Source: Liopterus haemorrhoidalis
Taxonomy: Eukaryota; Arthropoda; Insecta; Coleoptera; Dytiscidae
Assembly: GCA_963971575.1 (NCBI GenBank)
Contig: OZ020624.1
Location: 13,726,625-13,790,624, forward strand
Length of the DNA: 64,000 nt
Reading direction: 5' to 3'
The notes beneath the pieces are model-generated. The model ran no database searches. It was not told the origin of the DNA and saw only the letters and a program-made list of their open reading frames with translations. This document shows positions 50,516 to 61,464 of this stretch, piece by piece (the first letter of the stretch is position 1; every line of letters begins with the position of its first letter). The translations under genes were made by a program, and so were the position numbers.

Positions 50516-52513
50516 CTAGGTCGCTTCGACTCGACCCTGTCTCTCTCTTTCGTCCGCTTCCTTTACCTTCAAGATGTCAGTCATCATCCGCCTCACTGAC
50601 TCCCAGTTCTCTCTGGACTTGGACATCACTTGCAGAAGATTGTCCGGTGTCAGGAACTCGTCCACGGCGACTGTCGCTCTTGTCCTTTCTCCGTCCCATC
50701 TTCCGCATGCGAAAAGCGTATGTTCTGCAGTGTCTACGGCTCCGCAGCATACGCAGGTGTCCTCTTGCTCCTTCCCGATCCGTTTAGTGAACACTCTAAA
50801 AGATCCATGTGCTGTAAGTGCCTGCGTAACATAGTAGTCGATGACCCTATGCTTACAGGCCAGCCATTCCTGGATGTTCGGAATTATCCTTTTGGTCCAC
50901 TGCCCCTTCTCGGTGTTGCGTTGCCACTCGTCCTGCCATCTCTGGATCGAATGAGCTCTGGCCGCAACTCGAGCTTCCTTCCCGCCGCCTTCCTCGTATA
51001 CTTCCGTTCTCTCCATCGCCTGGAGTCTTAACGGGAGTACACCGGTGACTACCTGCAGGGCCACGGTAGAAACGGTTCAATAGGCCGATGCCACCCCTAA
51101 CAAGGCCCTGCGTTGGGACTTCTCCAGTATCCTGCTATACTTCTCATACTGAAGGATGGTACTCCATATCGGAGCTCCGTACAGGAGTGTGGAGTACACT
51201 GTCCCCAATAGCACTCTCCTCTTGGCCCAGTTAGGGCCACCAACGTTTGGCATCAGTCTTCTTAGACTGCCAGCTATCTTCTCAGCCTTAGCTGCAGAGC
51301 TTTTAACATGCTCCGCGAAAGAACCGTTTGCACCGAATGTCACCCCCAGGTATTTAATATGGGGCTTTGGTAAGATACTTCTGCCCGCCAACTTGAAGCT
51401 TACTCCATCCCTCTTGCGCTTTCCTTTCAGTATCACGGCCTCCATTTTTTCGGGGGCTAACTGAAGCTTGTGAGCGTCCATCCAAGCACTAATCCTCCAG
51501 AGGTTGACATTGACGCAATACGTCAACTCTTCCTCATTCTTCGCCTTCGTGATCAATGCCAGGTCGTCCGCAAATCCGATACACTTCGAATCCCCCAGTA
51601 GTTGGAGATTGAGCACTCCGTTGTATAGGATGTTCCACAGTGTAGGTCCAAGGACTGAACCCTGTGGGACTCCTGCTGTTGCCCTGAGTACTCTGGCGTC
51701 CTTACTCTTTGATGTAAGAACGTGCCTATCGCAGAGGTAGTCCGCCAGAATAGCCTGCAGATAGTGCGGAATCTCCATTTTCCTGATTTCTTCGAGAATC
51801 AGCGCCCAGCTTGCCGAATTGAAGGCATTCCTGACATCCAAAGTGACCAGGACATGCCATTCAGCTCTGCTGCTTAGAGGGGTGTCGTAAACCTCCCTAA
51901 GAGCCTGGATCGTCGACCTGTTCCGACGAAATCCGAACTGTTGATGACTCAGAAGCGCCCTGCCTTCAATTTCCTCTTCCAGTCTTTTTTGAAGAAGGGC
52001 TTCATACACCTTAGAGAGCGAGTTCAAAAGGCATATGGGCCGATATGACCCAGGCTCATCGGGGTTCTTCCCTGTCTTCTTAATCAAGACTGTTGAAGCA
52101 GTCTTCCAGGCCGCTGGAAATTCGAGCTTGCACAGTAGCTCGTTGAACATTCCCAGCAGCCATTCCCCTTGTTCCTCCAGGGCAATCTTGATTGCTTCCG
52201 TGGGTAATCCGTCCGCACCAGGAGCCTTCTTGTTTTTCCTGCTCTTAACAGCAGTCTCGAGTTCATCCATCGTGAAGGGTACTGCTGCTTCCGTTACTTC
52301 GGGGGGGTTCACCTGATCCTCTCTCCTCTGCGGGAACAGGTGGCTCAGGATTTCGAATTTTCTGTCCTCGGTTAACTCGACAGGCCTTAAACTTGTCAGC
52401 TCCGTCACCACCACTTGGTAGGCAGTATCCCAGACATCCTCGTCCACTCTCTGTATGAGCTCGTGCCAGTGCCTTCTCTTTGCCTCCACGATCGCCTTCT
52501 TGAGTGATCGAAA
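50516..52513 (-). pseudogene. R1-clade ORF2: reverse transcriptase and C-terminal zinc region
   Basis: The frame 52489-51077 carries GSYRPICLLNSLSKVYE, QQFGFRRNRSTIQAL, LVTLDVRNAFNSASW, AGVPQGSVLGPTLWNILYNG and GFADDLALI. It stops at 51077 with TGA where R1-clade proteins read YRTVS; a C-to-T change of CGA explains it. The remaining frame (to 50516) has VTGVLPLRL, WQDEWQRN, YYVTQALTAHGSFRVF and CVCCGAVDTAEHTLFACGRW, the C-terminal CCHC-type motif of R1 proteins. Confidence 0.9.
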
Positions 52514-52527
52514 AAAGTAACATACTT

Positions 52528-53016
52528 AACTTTCTTCAAAATTAGCTTTAAGGTACAACTTAATATGTACAAAAAAGTGTCATAGTCAGCTTCAGGATTC
52601 TTATAACATGATACTATTGCCATACTGTTACTTACAATTTTTATTGCACAAATTTCGCAGACTTTTTCTTGAGAATGTGAAGATACTGGCAATACTTTGA
52701 AATCAATGTTATTTTTTATATAGATTAATACTCCACCTCCTCTTGAAAGTTGTCTGCAAAATTTATCAGCAATTTTATAATTATTGATATTGTACAGATT
52801 TATTTCGTTTTCATTCAGCCAATGTTCAGAGATACATATGATATCCGGATTAGCATTCCCTGTATTAACAAAAACTTCCAATACATTAAACTTATTTCGT
52901 AAGGACTGTGCGTTGAACCCTAAGACAGTTAATTTTTGGTATTCATCATTATTTGATATATCACATTCAACACGGTTTATGTCACTGTTACACTCCTTTT
53001 TATTATTTATTAATTG
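52528..53016 (-). CDS. CR1-like ORF2, upstream part: endonuclease N terminus
   Basis: Directly after the UAG the same frame reads QLINNKKEC, then LTVLGFNAQSLRNKF (endonuclease start), ICISEHWL and RGGGVLIYIKN. No ATG precedes the endonuclease; the first in-frame Met lies well inside the domain (MAIVSCYKN). The frame continues past the R1 element at 49623. Translation therefore appears to need entry from ORF1. Confidence 0.85.
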
Positions 53017-53019
53017 CTA
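53011..53019 (-). promoter_or_regulatory. candidate stop-codon readthrough site UAG CAA UUA
   Basis: On the minus strand ORF1 ends TAG (53019-53017) followed by CAATTA. UAG followed by CARYYA is the tobamovirus type of leaky stop. ORF2 is in the same frame with no start codon nearby. Confidence 0.65.
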
Positions 53020-54192
53020 TATGCTACCATTAATGCGTGAACATATATTATTATAATGTCTGTCATAGTATTTGCAGTTTTTTATATCAAATGCTGAGTG
53101 CTTGGTGTCCAAATTCAAATTTAATTTAGTGTTTGTACGCAAGCAGTTCACACAGACAAGCGACTCTTTTTTTTCACATTCTCTACTGTTATGCTCTTCT
53201 GAGCAATACCCACATGCAGTTTTATTTCTACAAACATTTGCTACATGACCTAGACCCAGGCATTTATAGCATCTTATTATGGCCACATAATTATCAACTT
53301 TACAGATTCTCCATCCAATTTTAATTTTATTTACATTCATATAATAATCATGCAATTCCTTATCGACTTCAACTATAATATCAACACTATTATTATATCT
53401 AAAACTGGTTTTATTCTTATTTTCAATAATCCTGTCTAATTTAAATAGTCTTCCTTCTTCAATTTCATTCTGTTCTTTGATTTTATTTTCAAAATTTTGT
53501 TCATCAGTATCACTCTTATCTACTTGAAATATTTTTATTTTTAAATTTTTAGTTTTCGGTTGTTCAATTGCATAATTCTTACTTAGTTTCTCAGATAATT
53601 TTGATTGTATTTCGTCTCTCTTGCTCTTATTTTCACATCCAATTACTACACCTCCATTAGATATATTTTTCAATTTTGAGATTCCTGCCCTCATTCTGAC
53701 TGGATCAATATTTTTCTTGACTTCTTCTTTAGTAGTTTTACAACTTTTTTCTGCCGTAATTGGCTTAACAACAATAATCGATTCCGTTTGCCTTTTAATC
53801 ACATCACTAAAAGATTTTTTGGAACTATCCTCTTCATTCGCTTTGATATCTTTTTTAGATAATTTTTTATTTTCATCCAACATATGTTTCACATCATCAA
53901 CACTTTTACTTATATCTTTCAACTGTACATCTTGTAGTTGAACTTGCATATCCATTTTATACACAAACTCTACCAAAATATTCATTTTACTGATTAGAAG
54001 TTGCATGGGGTCTTCCTCACATTTTTTACATACAAATTTTAACTGTCTACATGTTGATACAGATTCAAAAATAGTTTTTGTAAGTTTCAAGCACTTGCAG
54101 TGGTAATATTCGTTGCACGGTCCACCACACTGAATTTGGTCTTTTAAAATATCAGTTTCTTTTCCGCACTTTTTGCATATATTTGACGCCAT
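53017..54192 (-). CDS. CR1-like ORF1: PHD-type finger and zinc knuckles
   Basis: Start chosen at ATG 54192 (MASNICKKCGKETD). Residues about 6-57 form a C4HC3 PHD-like finger (CKKC...C...C..YYHCKC...FVCKKC). A helical charged region follows, then KNLKIKIFQVDK and an RNA-binding-like region. CYKCLGLGHVANVC and CGYCSEEHNSREC are knuckles near residues 305-335. The architecture matches the protein at 11306-12463. It ends in UAG at 53017. Confidence 0.87.
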   Translation of the reverse strand: MASNICKKCGKETDILKDQIQCGGPCNEYYHCKCLKLTKTIFESVSTCRQLKFVCKKCEEDPMQLLISKMNILVEFVYKMDMQVQLQDVQLKDISKSVDDVKHMLDENKKLSKKDIKANEEDSSKKSFSDVIKRQTESIIVVKPITAEKSCKTTKEEVKKNIDPVRMRAGISKLKNISNGGVVIGCENKSKRDEIQSKLSEKLSKNYAIEQPKTKNLKIKIFQVDKSDTDEQNFENKIKEQNEIEEGRLFKLDRIIENKNKTSFRYNNSVDIIVEVDKELHDYYMNVNKIKIGWRICKVDNYVAIIRCYKCLGLGHVANVCRNKTACGYCSEEHNSRECEKKESLVCVNCLRTNTKLNLNLDTKHSAFDIKNCKYYDRHYNNICSRINGSI

Positions 54193-54239
54193 ATTGTGGC
54201 TCACTCCTTGGCCCCACCCATTAATCACGCCTATTAATA

Positions 54240-55150
54240 AGTTCTAATAAAACTAGTCTGACGTCACAGAGACTTGTTAAGTAGTGTTTCTGCGAGAAAT
54301 ATCCACTAAACTTTATATTATATTTATTTAACGTTATATAATAATCAGTTAAATGTTTAATAAAAGAAATTCATGAGAAACAAATAACACAGATTTGTAG
54401 ATCTTCATAATCACAACAAGTACATATATAAATCAATTCACTATTCTTCGATTTAACCATTTAAATTTAGATTTGTAGCCGGAGCACTAATTAAAACACA
54501 CTGTAGCAAAGAATAATCTTACACACAACTAATGACATAAAAACATTTAATAGAATACGTGAAAGAACACGAATTAATTTATAATAAATTTAGTAGTGGG
54601 TTTAAGAATATTGGGCCATGTTCATAATCTTTTACTAAATATTGCGATTAAGCGTAACTTGTTAAAATAAGCAAGTAGGATACTATCGTTAGTAGTGTTC
54701 ATAATCACAATACTAAGATATTTTAAGTAATATCGATGTAAATTTGACAACGTTGCTGTTGGCATTAGAAAGAGATAGACATATGCACTATTCAACATGT
54801 TAAAAGAGATGGAAGGCGTGTTACTACACGGTAAAAAAGGTTTTGTTGGAATTACTAAAATTTTAGTTACCCCAGCAAATTTTTTTAGTGGTATTTTAGA
54901 CAACAAATTTTTTTGTCTCGATAACATATTTTTCTAAGCACATAAATTTGCTTTGGGAACAAAATGTTTTTGCCAAAGATTTTGTTCTGGGAATTAATTT
55001 TTATTAGTTAGAATTAGCAATTTTTTATGGCAACAAAAAATTATTTGTCTCTCGAACTGATCATTTTTTGTCCGCGTAACCACCTTTGTTGGGGTAACTA
55101 ATGAAATTAGTTAGATGTGTATTACTAATTTCATTTGTTGTGATTACAAA
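54240..55150. other. AT-rich, no gene recognised
   Basis: Contains the probable 5' end of the LINE near 54240-54300. From 54840 to 55130 there are recurring words such as TTTTGTTGGAATTACTAA, TTACCCCAGC and TTGTTGGGGTAACTAATG in both orientations, which may mark a decayed inverted-repeat element. No frame has recognisable motifs. Confidence 0.35.
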
Positions 55151-55151
55151 T

Positions 55152-55377
55152 CAGAGATATTTTTATATTCGTTGACGAAAAAAAAGCTATTAAATGACAC
55201 AAAATTGAACTGGAATTGACAAATTTTCCATTATCACTCATTATTTTTTAATGTTTGTTGCAAATTTAATTACTGTTATATTTTTTACGAAGGTTTATGG
55301 AAAACCTGAAATTGTTAGTCCAATTTTATGACATCTAATAGTTTTTATTTTCGCCAAGAAATTTTAACACATCTCTG
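55152..55377. mobile_element. MITE-like element, 226 bp, long imperfect inverted repeats
   Basis: CAGAGATATTTTTATATTCG at 55152 pairs with the reverse complement of the segment ending ATCTCTG at 55377. The arms keep matching words (GAAAA-AAA-CTATTA-ATG-CA-AAAATTG-ACT) over about 75 bp. No coding capacity. Confidence 0.6.
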
Positions 55378-55431
55378 CCTGTAATATATATATATATATA
55401 TATATAGATATTTGGTTCTTGACGAGTATTA

Positions 55432-55676
55432 TATGAAATAAAACGCAGGTTCTCTTTTATTCGTCAGTTTATTAAAATGTTCTTGTGAATTTATAAAATA
55501 TGAAACGTTTCGTGCATGGGTAGTATGCACATCTTCAGTCTACAATAATTAAAAATGTATGAAATAAAATTACATTACATGAAAACATGATTGTAAAATA
55601 TTTGTACTAAGTTTCATATTTTATAAATTCACAAGAACATTTTAATAAACTGACGAATAAAAGAGAACCTGCGTTT

Positions 55677-55685
<9 letters not shown>
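55432..55685. mobile_element. near-perfect foldback of two Penelope-like 3' ends
   Basis: 55432-55506 and 55611-55685 form an inverted repeat of about 75 bp with one mismatch seen (AAAACGCAGGTTCTC at the outside, TATGAAAC inside). The loop starts with GAAACGTTTCGTGC and CATCTTCAGTC, read on the other strand GACTGAAGATG...GAAACGTTTC, the signature of Penelope element ends. AT repeats flank both sides. Confidence 0.65.

Positions 55686-55753
<68 letters not shown>
55683..55753. repeat. (AT)n microsatellite
   Basis: About 70 bp of AT dinucleotides directly after the foldback; a shorter AT run lies at 55384-55406 on the other side. The foldback may have inserted into an AT microsatellite. Confidence 0.95.
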
Positions 55754-55756
<3 letters not shown>

Positions 55757-55855
55757 ATACATATAATTAATAGGACATATATTATAGTTAATTTTAAGTT
55801 TGTTTGTTTGGTATATTAGAAATCTTCCAGGTATATGCTAAGCAAAAATTCATGC

Positions 55856-55979
55856 AACACAGAGAAAACACAAAACACACTTGGTTAAAGTTCCACAAAT
55901 TTTAAACAATTATTTAAAATTAAAATTAATTTAATTTTGTGGAACTTTAACCAAGTGTGTTTTGTGTTTTCTCTGTGTT
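55856..55979. repeat. 124-bp palindromic element
   Basis: AACACAGAGAAAACACAAAA at 55856 is mirrored by TTTTGTGTTTTCTCTGTGTT ending at 55979; arms of about 45 bp look perfect apart from one inner base, with a 31-bp AT-rich loop. A smaller pair, TCCATTTACGTTAA/TTAACGTAAATGGA, lies at 56045-56083. Confidence 0.75.
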
Positions 55980-56166
55980 ATTCATCCATCAATATTATTA
56001 AAAATTCATGTCTATAAACTATACCCGATTTATGTCCTTATACTCCATTTACGTTAAGCTACGCAGGATTAACGTAAATGGACATAATAATAGTTTTCAC
56101 TTTTACTGATAGAACCACATGGATTAAAGTTAGATACAGATTTTAATAAAATGCAAGATTTTTCAT

Positions 56167-58010
56167 TTATATCTCTCTTAACGTAAAATGATTGTAAATG
56201 TAGTCAAAACAAATATTTTGCAACGGAAAATATATCATAAATATGTCTATGCTATTATTTAAAAAAATTTGATCAATTAACCCAAAACAAGGTAACAAAT
56301 CTTTTGAATGTGTATTTAAAACTGTGCCAGATTTGTATTCTATTCCATTGATTTGAACCCATTTAACAAAAACAGATTGTTCATTTAAATTTAAAAAGGT
56401 AGTTTCCTTATACATATCGTTGCCTAATATTGATGGTCCAACCAATTTTTTTTGTATTAATCCCACATTACTAAGCAGTCTATAGTTTAGTTTTAATTGG
56501 TGTTTTAAAGCTAAAGTATATGTTATATTTTTTCGAGAACAAGATATGATGGCTGTTTTTTTCCTTCGCTATGTTTAGACTCGAAATGCATCGTCCACAT
56601 TTGTCTTAAAGGTCCAACGATTTTCATTATTTCAGGATAATGTAAAAGTAAGTGGTGTTTAGGTTTTAAAGTATCTTTAAATAATTTTGAGTATAACTCA
56701 TTATACTCCTCAACAAGAGTTTGAAGGTGAATACATATACCATTATTTACACAGTCCAGCATTGTAATATCTAAAATTTCTCTTAAAAGCATGTAGAGCT
56801 GCCATATTTTATTAGTTTTCGGAACTAAGTCGCCTATTATTAAGCCTAAATGTCGCAGAAAACACAACATTTCAGCAGCAGACATAGATAGTTTATTCTT
56901 TTTCCAAAATTTTTCTGATATTAACGGTGGTGTATTCTGTTTCTCAACAGAGCAAAAATTAAATGTTTTAATTCTAAAATTCAGGGTACTCAAACTAAAA
57001 AAATTTTCTTCTAAAATATAGTTCTTTAGTATGTGGATAATATCATAGTGGCAAATGCCCTCCAATACATCGTGCATAAGATCTACACAGTAATTTTCAG
57101 TAACGTGAAAACTGGGAATAGAATTAAATACACATTCTTCTTTAATACCTGTTAAAGTTACATCGTTAAGTGTAATATCTTCTTCATAATGTTTTTTCGT
57201 TCTTAAGTTATATTCCGCAACAATGTGAGGCACTTGAATTTGAAATTTAGGAGTTTTACAAAACCTACAGCTATATGTACTTGAAAAACTTTCACTAAAG
57301 CCTAACATTGAATTTAAACCCAAATTATCACCTATTACTAATGGAACTAAAAACGAAATGGATTTTTTTTCACCTAATTGCACCTAATTTGTAAATTCCT
57401 GCATGAGAGCCTAATGCATTACAAGTTTCATAATCATCACAATATAGAAATAAAGGTAATACCGTTTCATCTGCAAATTCACCAATTTTTTGTTTCCATA
57501 GTGTGCTTTGCATAATATTAACAAAGGATTCACTGTTTTGTAATGACTGTACATAATTAAATGTGGTATGAAAAAAATCTGACAATTCAAATATTTTTTT
57601 CAAAACTATTCTAAGTGGTATGACCTGCATAGTAACATCTGCCATATGTAATATTATTTCAGACTGTACTGATTTTTCTGCAATCTTTTTATCAATTATA
57701 TATGTTCTTGGTTTTACAAACGAATCAGATTATTCAAAATATTTTAAACGTAAATATTCTGTAGAAAATTTATCAAAGGGATTAAACAGTATGTTAAATA
57801 AAGAATTTAACACATCAAGAAAATTGTTGTCTACGTTATACTCTACAAGTTTGTTTATAATGATACATTTTAATGTTTGCAAAAAACCTCCTTCAAGGAA
57901 TTGTTTTACTGAATCTACAATATTTTGAACTAAACTTCTTGCTACAGAAGGCATACAGTAAAATTTTGCAATCAATGAAACAGTATTACTATGAAGTAAA
58001 TTTTTGAAAG
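56167..58010 (-). pseudogene. zinc-finger transposon gene, main part (tnp2-like DxMHDxLEG motif)
   Basis: Continues from the zinc-finger start at 61185-61400 beyond a LINE. Pieces in order: KFYCMPSVARSLVQNIV (57975), a stop at 57730, IPLRIVLKKIFEL, GIYKLG, then IGDNLGLNSMLGF with YSCRFCKTPKF, KEECVFNSIPSFHV, VDLMHDVLEGICHYDII and KPKHHLLLHYPEIM. A 10-bp tandem duplication (ATTAGGTGCA, 57376-57396) shifts the frame, and another shift lies near 56530. The MHD-LEG motif recalls CACTA-type tnp2 transposases, but I cannot name the family surely. Confidence 0.6.
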
Positions 58011-58014
58011 TTTC

Positions 58015-58017
<3 letters not shown>

Positions 58018-58053
<36 letters not shown>

Positions 58054-61000
58054 TTATTAAAACCAAAAATGTACATTTGCACAATGGATACGTCAAAATA
58101 TCATATATAATACAAAAGAACAGAATAACAATAACAATAATGCAGGTAATAGAGGATTACATATTTATAATCATTTCCTGCATATATTGCAGAATTCTTC
58201 CATGTTATATATAACATGCTCAAGAAGTAAGTTTTTGAGATTATTTTTAAATTTTTTAATGTTTTCAGTGCATTTATATTTGTCAGGTAACATATTAAAC
58301 AAATATAAACCAACAGAATTATATGCATTTTTTATAAACTCTAGTCTATGTCTAGGTGTACGAAACTTACTACGATTTCGAGTGTAGTACCCATGAACAT
58401 CAGAATTAGTTTGCAAAGTATGTTTTGATTTGTATGTATAGCAGAGTACTTCTATTATGAACATACTGGGCAGTGTTAAGATCTTATATTCAGTAAAATA
58501 ATCCCTACAGGAAGTTCTCGTATTTATTCCAGCAATGCATCGTATTATCCTTTTTTGAGCAATGAAGACGTCATTAGATAATTTTATTGAACCCCAAAAA
58601 CAAATTCCATACAATAAAATGGGATGTACATGGCCAAAATAAAATGTTTTTAAGTAGTTGAAATTAACATGACTTTTTAAAGATCTGATTTGAAAGCATA
58701 ATATATTTAATTTGCTGATGAGACTTTGACAGTGATAAGACCAATTCAAGTTCTCATCAATCGATAAACCTAGAAACTTTGTATTATTTACCTTAGTGAT
58801 TTCTTTGGTACCAACATTTAATTTAATATCTGGTAAGTTTTTATTATTAATAATATGAAAATGTAAGAAGTTAGTTTTTTCGAAATTAAGATACAATTTA
58901 TTAAATGCAAACCAATTATTCATATCATGTAGTAATTTGTTAGCTTTTTCTTGTATTTCTCCACTATTTTGTCCACATATCAGGGCCGAAGTATCGTCAG
59001 CGTACATAGTTACGAAAGAGTTTACAAAAAAGAACAAATCATTTACAAAAAGTAAAAATAAAATTGGACCTAACACCGATCCTTGAGGCACACCAATATT
59101 TATGGGTAAAAAATGAGATATAGCATTTTTCATTGTACCATTGCCTGATTTGTATGAAATTTTAACAAATTGCGATCTATTAGATAAGTATGAGGAGAAC
59201 CAGTCACTGGCAACTCCACGAATTCCATAGCAATTAAGTTTTTTTATTAAAATTTCATGACTTACACAATCAAAGGCACGGCTTAAATCACAGAAAATCC
59301 CAACAGGTTTTTCTCCCTTGTCAAGCAAATCATAAACTTCATTTAAGAATTCACTAATAGCTGTTATTGTTGACCGTTCAGACATAAATCCGTGTTGACT
59401 ATCATTTATAATATTGTGCTTTTCCAAATAATTTACCAACCTATTTAACATCGCATATTCAAAAATTTTTGCAAAGCTAGAAGAGAGAGATATTGGTCTA
59501 TAGTTACAGACATTATTAGCACAGCCTTTTTTTTTGCATTGGAATAACACATGATGTTTTTAGAGAAGTAGGAAAAGTTCCTTTTTCAAAAGATAAATTT
59601 ATTAAGTAAGTGAGAGGACTAACTAGATCAGTAGAAAGTAATTTCAAAATCTTACTTGGAACATCATCTGGACCTGCTGATGATTTATTATTTAATTTAT
59701 TAAATAAACCAAGTACTTCATGTTCAGTGTAAGGAATAAGATAGAAACTGTTAACAACTGTAGGGAATTTATCATACATTATTCCAGAGGAAGTCCCACA
59801 AGATAATAAAGAAATGACTTCATATGGAGCATTTTGAAAATAATTATTAAATATATTAGCAATAGAATTAGGATCGCTAACTAAGTTTTCATTTACTGTT
59901 AATGAAATATTTTTATGTTCTGAAGTTTTTTTAGTAATTTCAGATATGATTTGCCAGACAGTTTTACATTTATTATTAGATGTTTCAATTCTAGTTTCAT
60001 AGTACAATTTTTTACTTTGCACACAAAGTTTATGATGTTCTCTTTTTTTAGCTAGATATAAGTCCCTAAAGATAGGGAAATCACGTTGAATGTAATACCA
60101 ATTATGAACTGCTTCACTAGAACGTTTGACATTTTCAGTAATCCATTTACTTTTATTACGGTTTTTGACAAATGTACGAGTAGCATATGGACATAATGAA
60201 TTAAAATAATATAGAAAAGTATCATAAAAACGTGAGAAAGCTTCATTTAAATCATGAAAACTTGAAAGAACATCCCAATTTTCTTTTTGGAGAGCCTGAT
60301 GGATCATAAATATGTTTTGTTCACTAAAATTTCGTTTAATTAAAGATTCTATATTTTGAGCTTCATTTTCAAAATTTAAAGTAAAATTAACATATCTGTG
60401 ATCCGAAACAGAACATTCTTCGACATTACAGTATGCAACCTGTATATTTGTAAAAATATTGTCTAGAATAGCTTTGTTTCTAGTAGGCTTATCAACATAG
60501 TCAGTTAAGTTATATGACAGAAGTAAATTTTTCAAAGAAACTGAATTACCATCATTAATCTCAAAATGAACATTGAAATCCCCGCATAAGATAATATACA
60601 CATTTGTTTTATAAAATTTATCAAGTAAATCAGATATTTTTTTGATGAAAATATTAAAATTTGCTGATGGTGATCTATAACAGTTAAATATGTACATTTT
60701 AACATTATTATTATGCCATAAAATGCCACATATTTCAAATTCCATTTCAACACAATATTCACTTAAATTTAAATCTATAATATTACCATTAATACGGGAC
60801 CATAAACCTACCCCACCACGCTGCGACTGGGACCGACAAAAATGCGATACAAGTTTAAATGTCGGAAAATAAAAAGAATTCAGTTCAGCATGGGTATTTG
60901 TCCAAGTTTCCGAGATAAGAATGAAATCTATATTGTCTGTATTCAAAAAATCAATGACAATTTGATTAATTTTTCCATGAGATAATCCCTGAATATTTAT

Positions 61001-61172
61001 ATAGATTACACTAAAGTTTTTATTAGTAATTACTTTGTTTTTTGAAACATTGTTGTTTATATTAGAAACTTTTAATTTTTTTCCCTGTTGATCTACATCA
61101 TTTTCACTAGCGTTGCTTCCACCAAATATAAAAGTGTTTTCTGTAGACGGTGATTCATTTCTATCCATAGCA
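58018..61172 (-). mobile_element. CR1-like LINE with near-intact ORF2, inserted in the zinc-finger gene
   Basis: 3' end is an AAT repeat (58018-58052); the ORF2 start at 61168 is close to the 5' end, so ORF1 is missing. Both sides are parts of the same zinc-finger gene on the same strand. No certain target duplication was found. Confidence 0.8.
58171..61168 (-). pseudogene. CR1-like ORF2: endonuclease and reverse transcriptase, one frameshift
   Basis: First frame (61168-59516): endonuclease with INIQGLSHGKIN, ISETWTN, CGDFNVHF and VSDHRYVNF, then linker and the first reverse transcriptase helices (SSAGPDDVPSKIL). The second frame (59550-58171) has NYRPISLSSSFAKIFE, QHGFMSERSTITAI, GIFCDLSRAFDCVSH, GVPQGSVLGPILFLLFVNDL and MYADDTSAL, and the tail TRTSCRDYF. 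The switch lies in an A9 tract (T9 at 59527-59535). With one base changed the ORF would be about 1000 codons. Confidence 0.9.
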
Positions 61173-61184
61173 GCCTTAGAATCT

Positions 61185-61400
61185 CTATTGCATTTACTTA
61201 TATTATTGCTAAAACAATGTAATACATGCTTTTTCTTTAAGTGTTTGGTAAACGCATATGAATTTTAAAATGTACGAAAACAACGATTTTCACAACAAAT
61301 AAATGAACTATTTTCTGTAAAACGATGAGTTATTTTTAAATGTAGTATTAAACCGGGTATAGTTTTTAGCACACTTTTACATACATAGCACTTAGGCATT
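61185..61400 (-). pseudogene. zinc-finger transposon gene, N-terminal part
   Basis: On the minus strand MPKCYVCKSVLKTIPGLILH then LKITH form a first C2H2 finger from ATG near 61400. ICCENRCFRTF, a stop, NSYAFTKHLKKKH form a second. The frame runs to the LINE boundary near 61175 and the rest of the gene is at 58010-56167. Confidence 0.65.
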
Positions 61401-61464
61401 TTAATTTTTATTATTTCATTAATCTACTAATGTCTGTTACTAATGATGAAACATTTACTAATTT

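Larger units (their letters stand above)
49624..52513 (-). mobile_element. R1-clade LINE, 5'-truncated, inserted in the CR1-like LINE
   Basis: 2.89 kb between 14-bp duplications; a short A tail (T run at 49624-49629) at the 3' end. ORF2 from the segment before the reverse transcriptase to its end is present; endonuclease and ORF1 are missing, so the copy is 5'-truncated. GC-rich compared with its AT-rich host element. A long 3' UTR of about 0.9 kb holds direct repeats. Confidence 0.88.
47057..54240 (-). mobile_element. CR1/Jockey-like LINE with PHD-type ORF1, split by an R1-clade element
   Basis: Minus-strand element: ORF1 54192-53017, ORF2 53016-47281 with the insertion at 49624-52513, 3' tail of TTA repeats (AAT run at 47060-47079). 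Without the insertion it is about 4.3 kb. Both reading frames are open apart from the UAG between them, so it was young when R1 inserted. Confidence 0.88.

Noticed and set aside
51156..51464. Plus-strand frames across the R1-like element
   Set aside because: These are shadows of the minus-strand ORF2 in a GC-rich region.
55683..55753. AT repeat as a replication origin or regulatory element
   Set aside because: Simple microsatellite; nothing else supports an origin.
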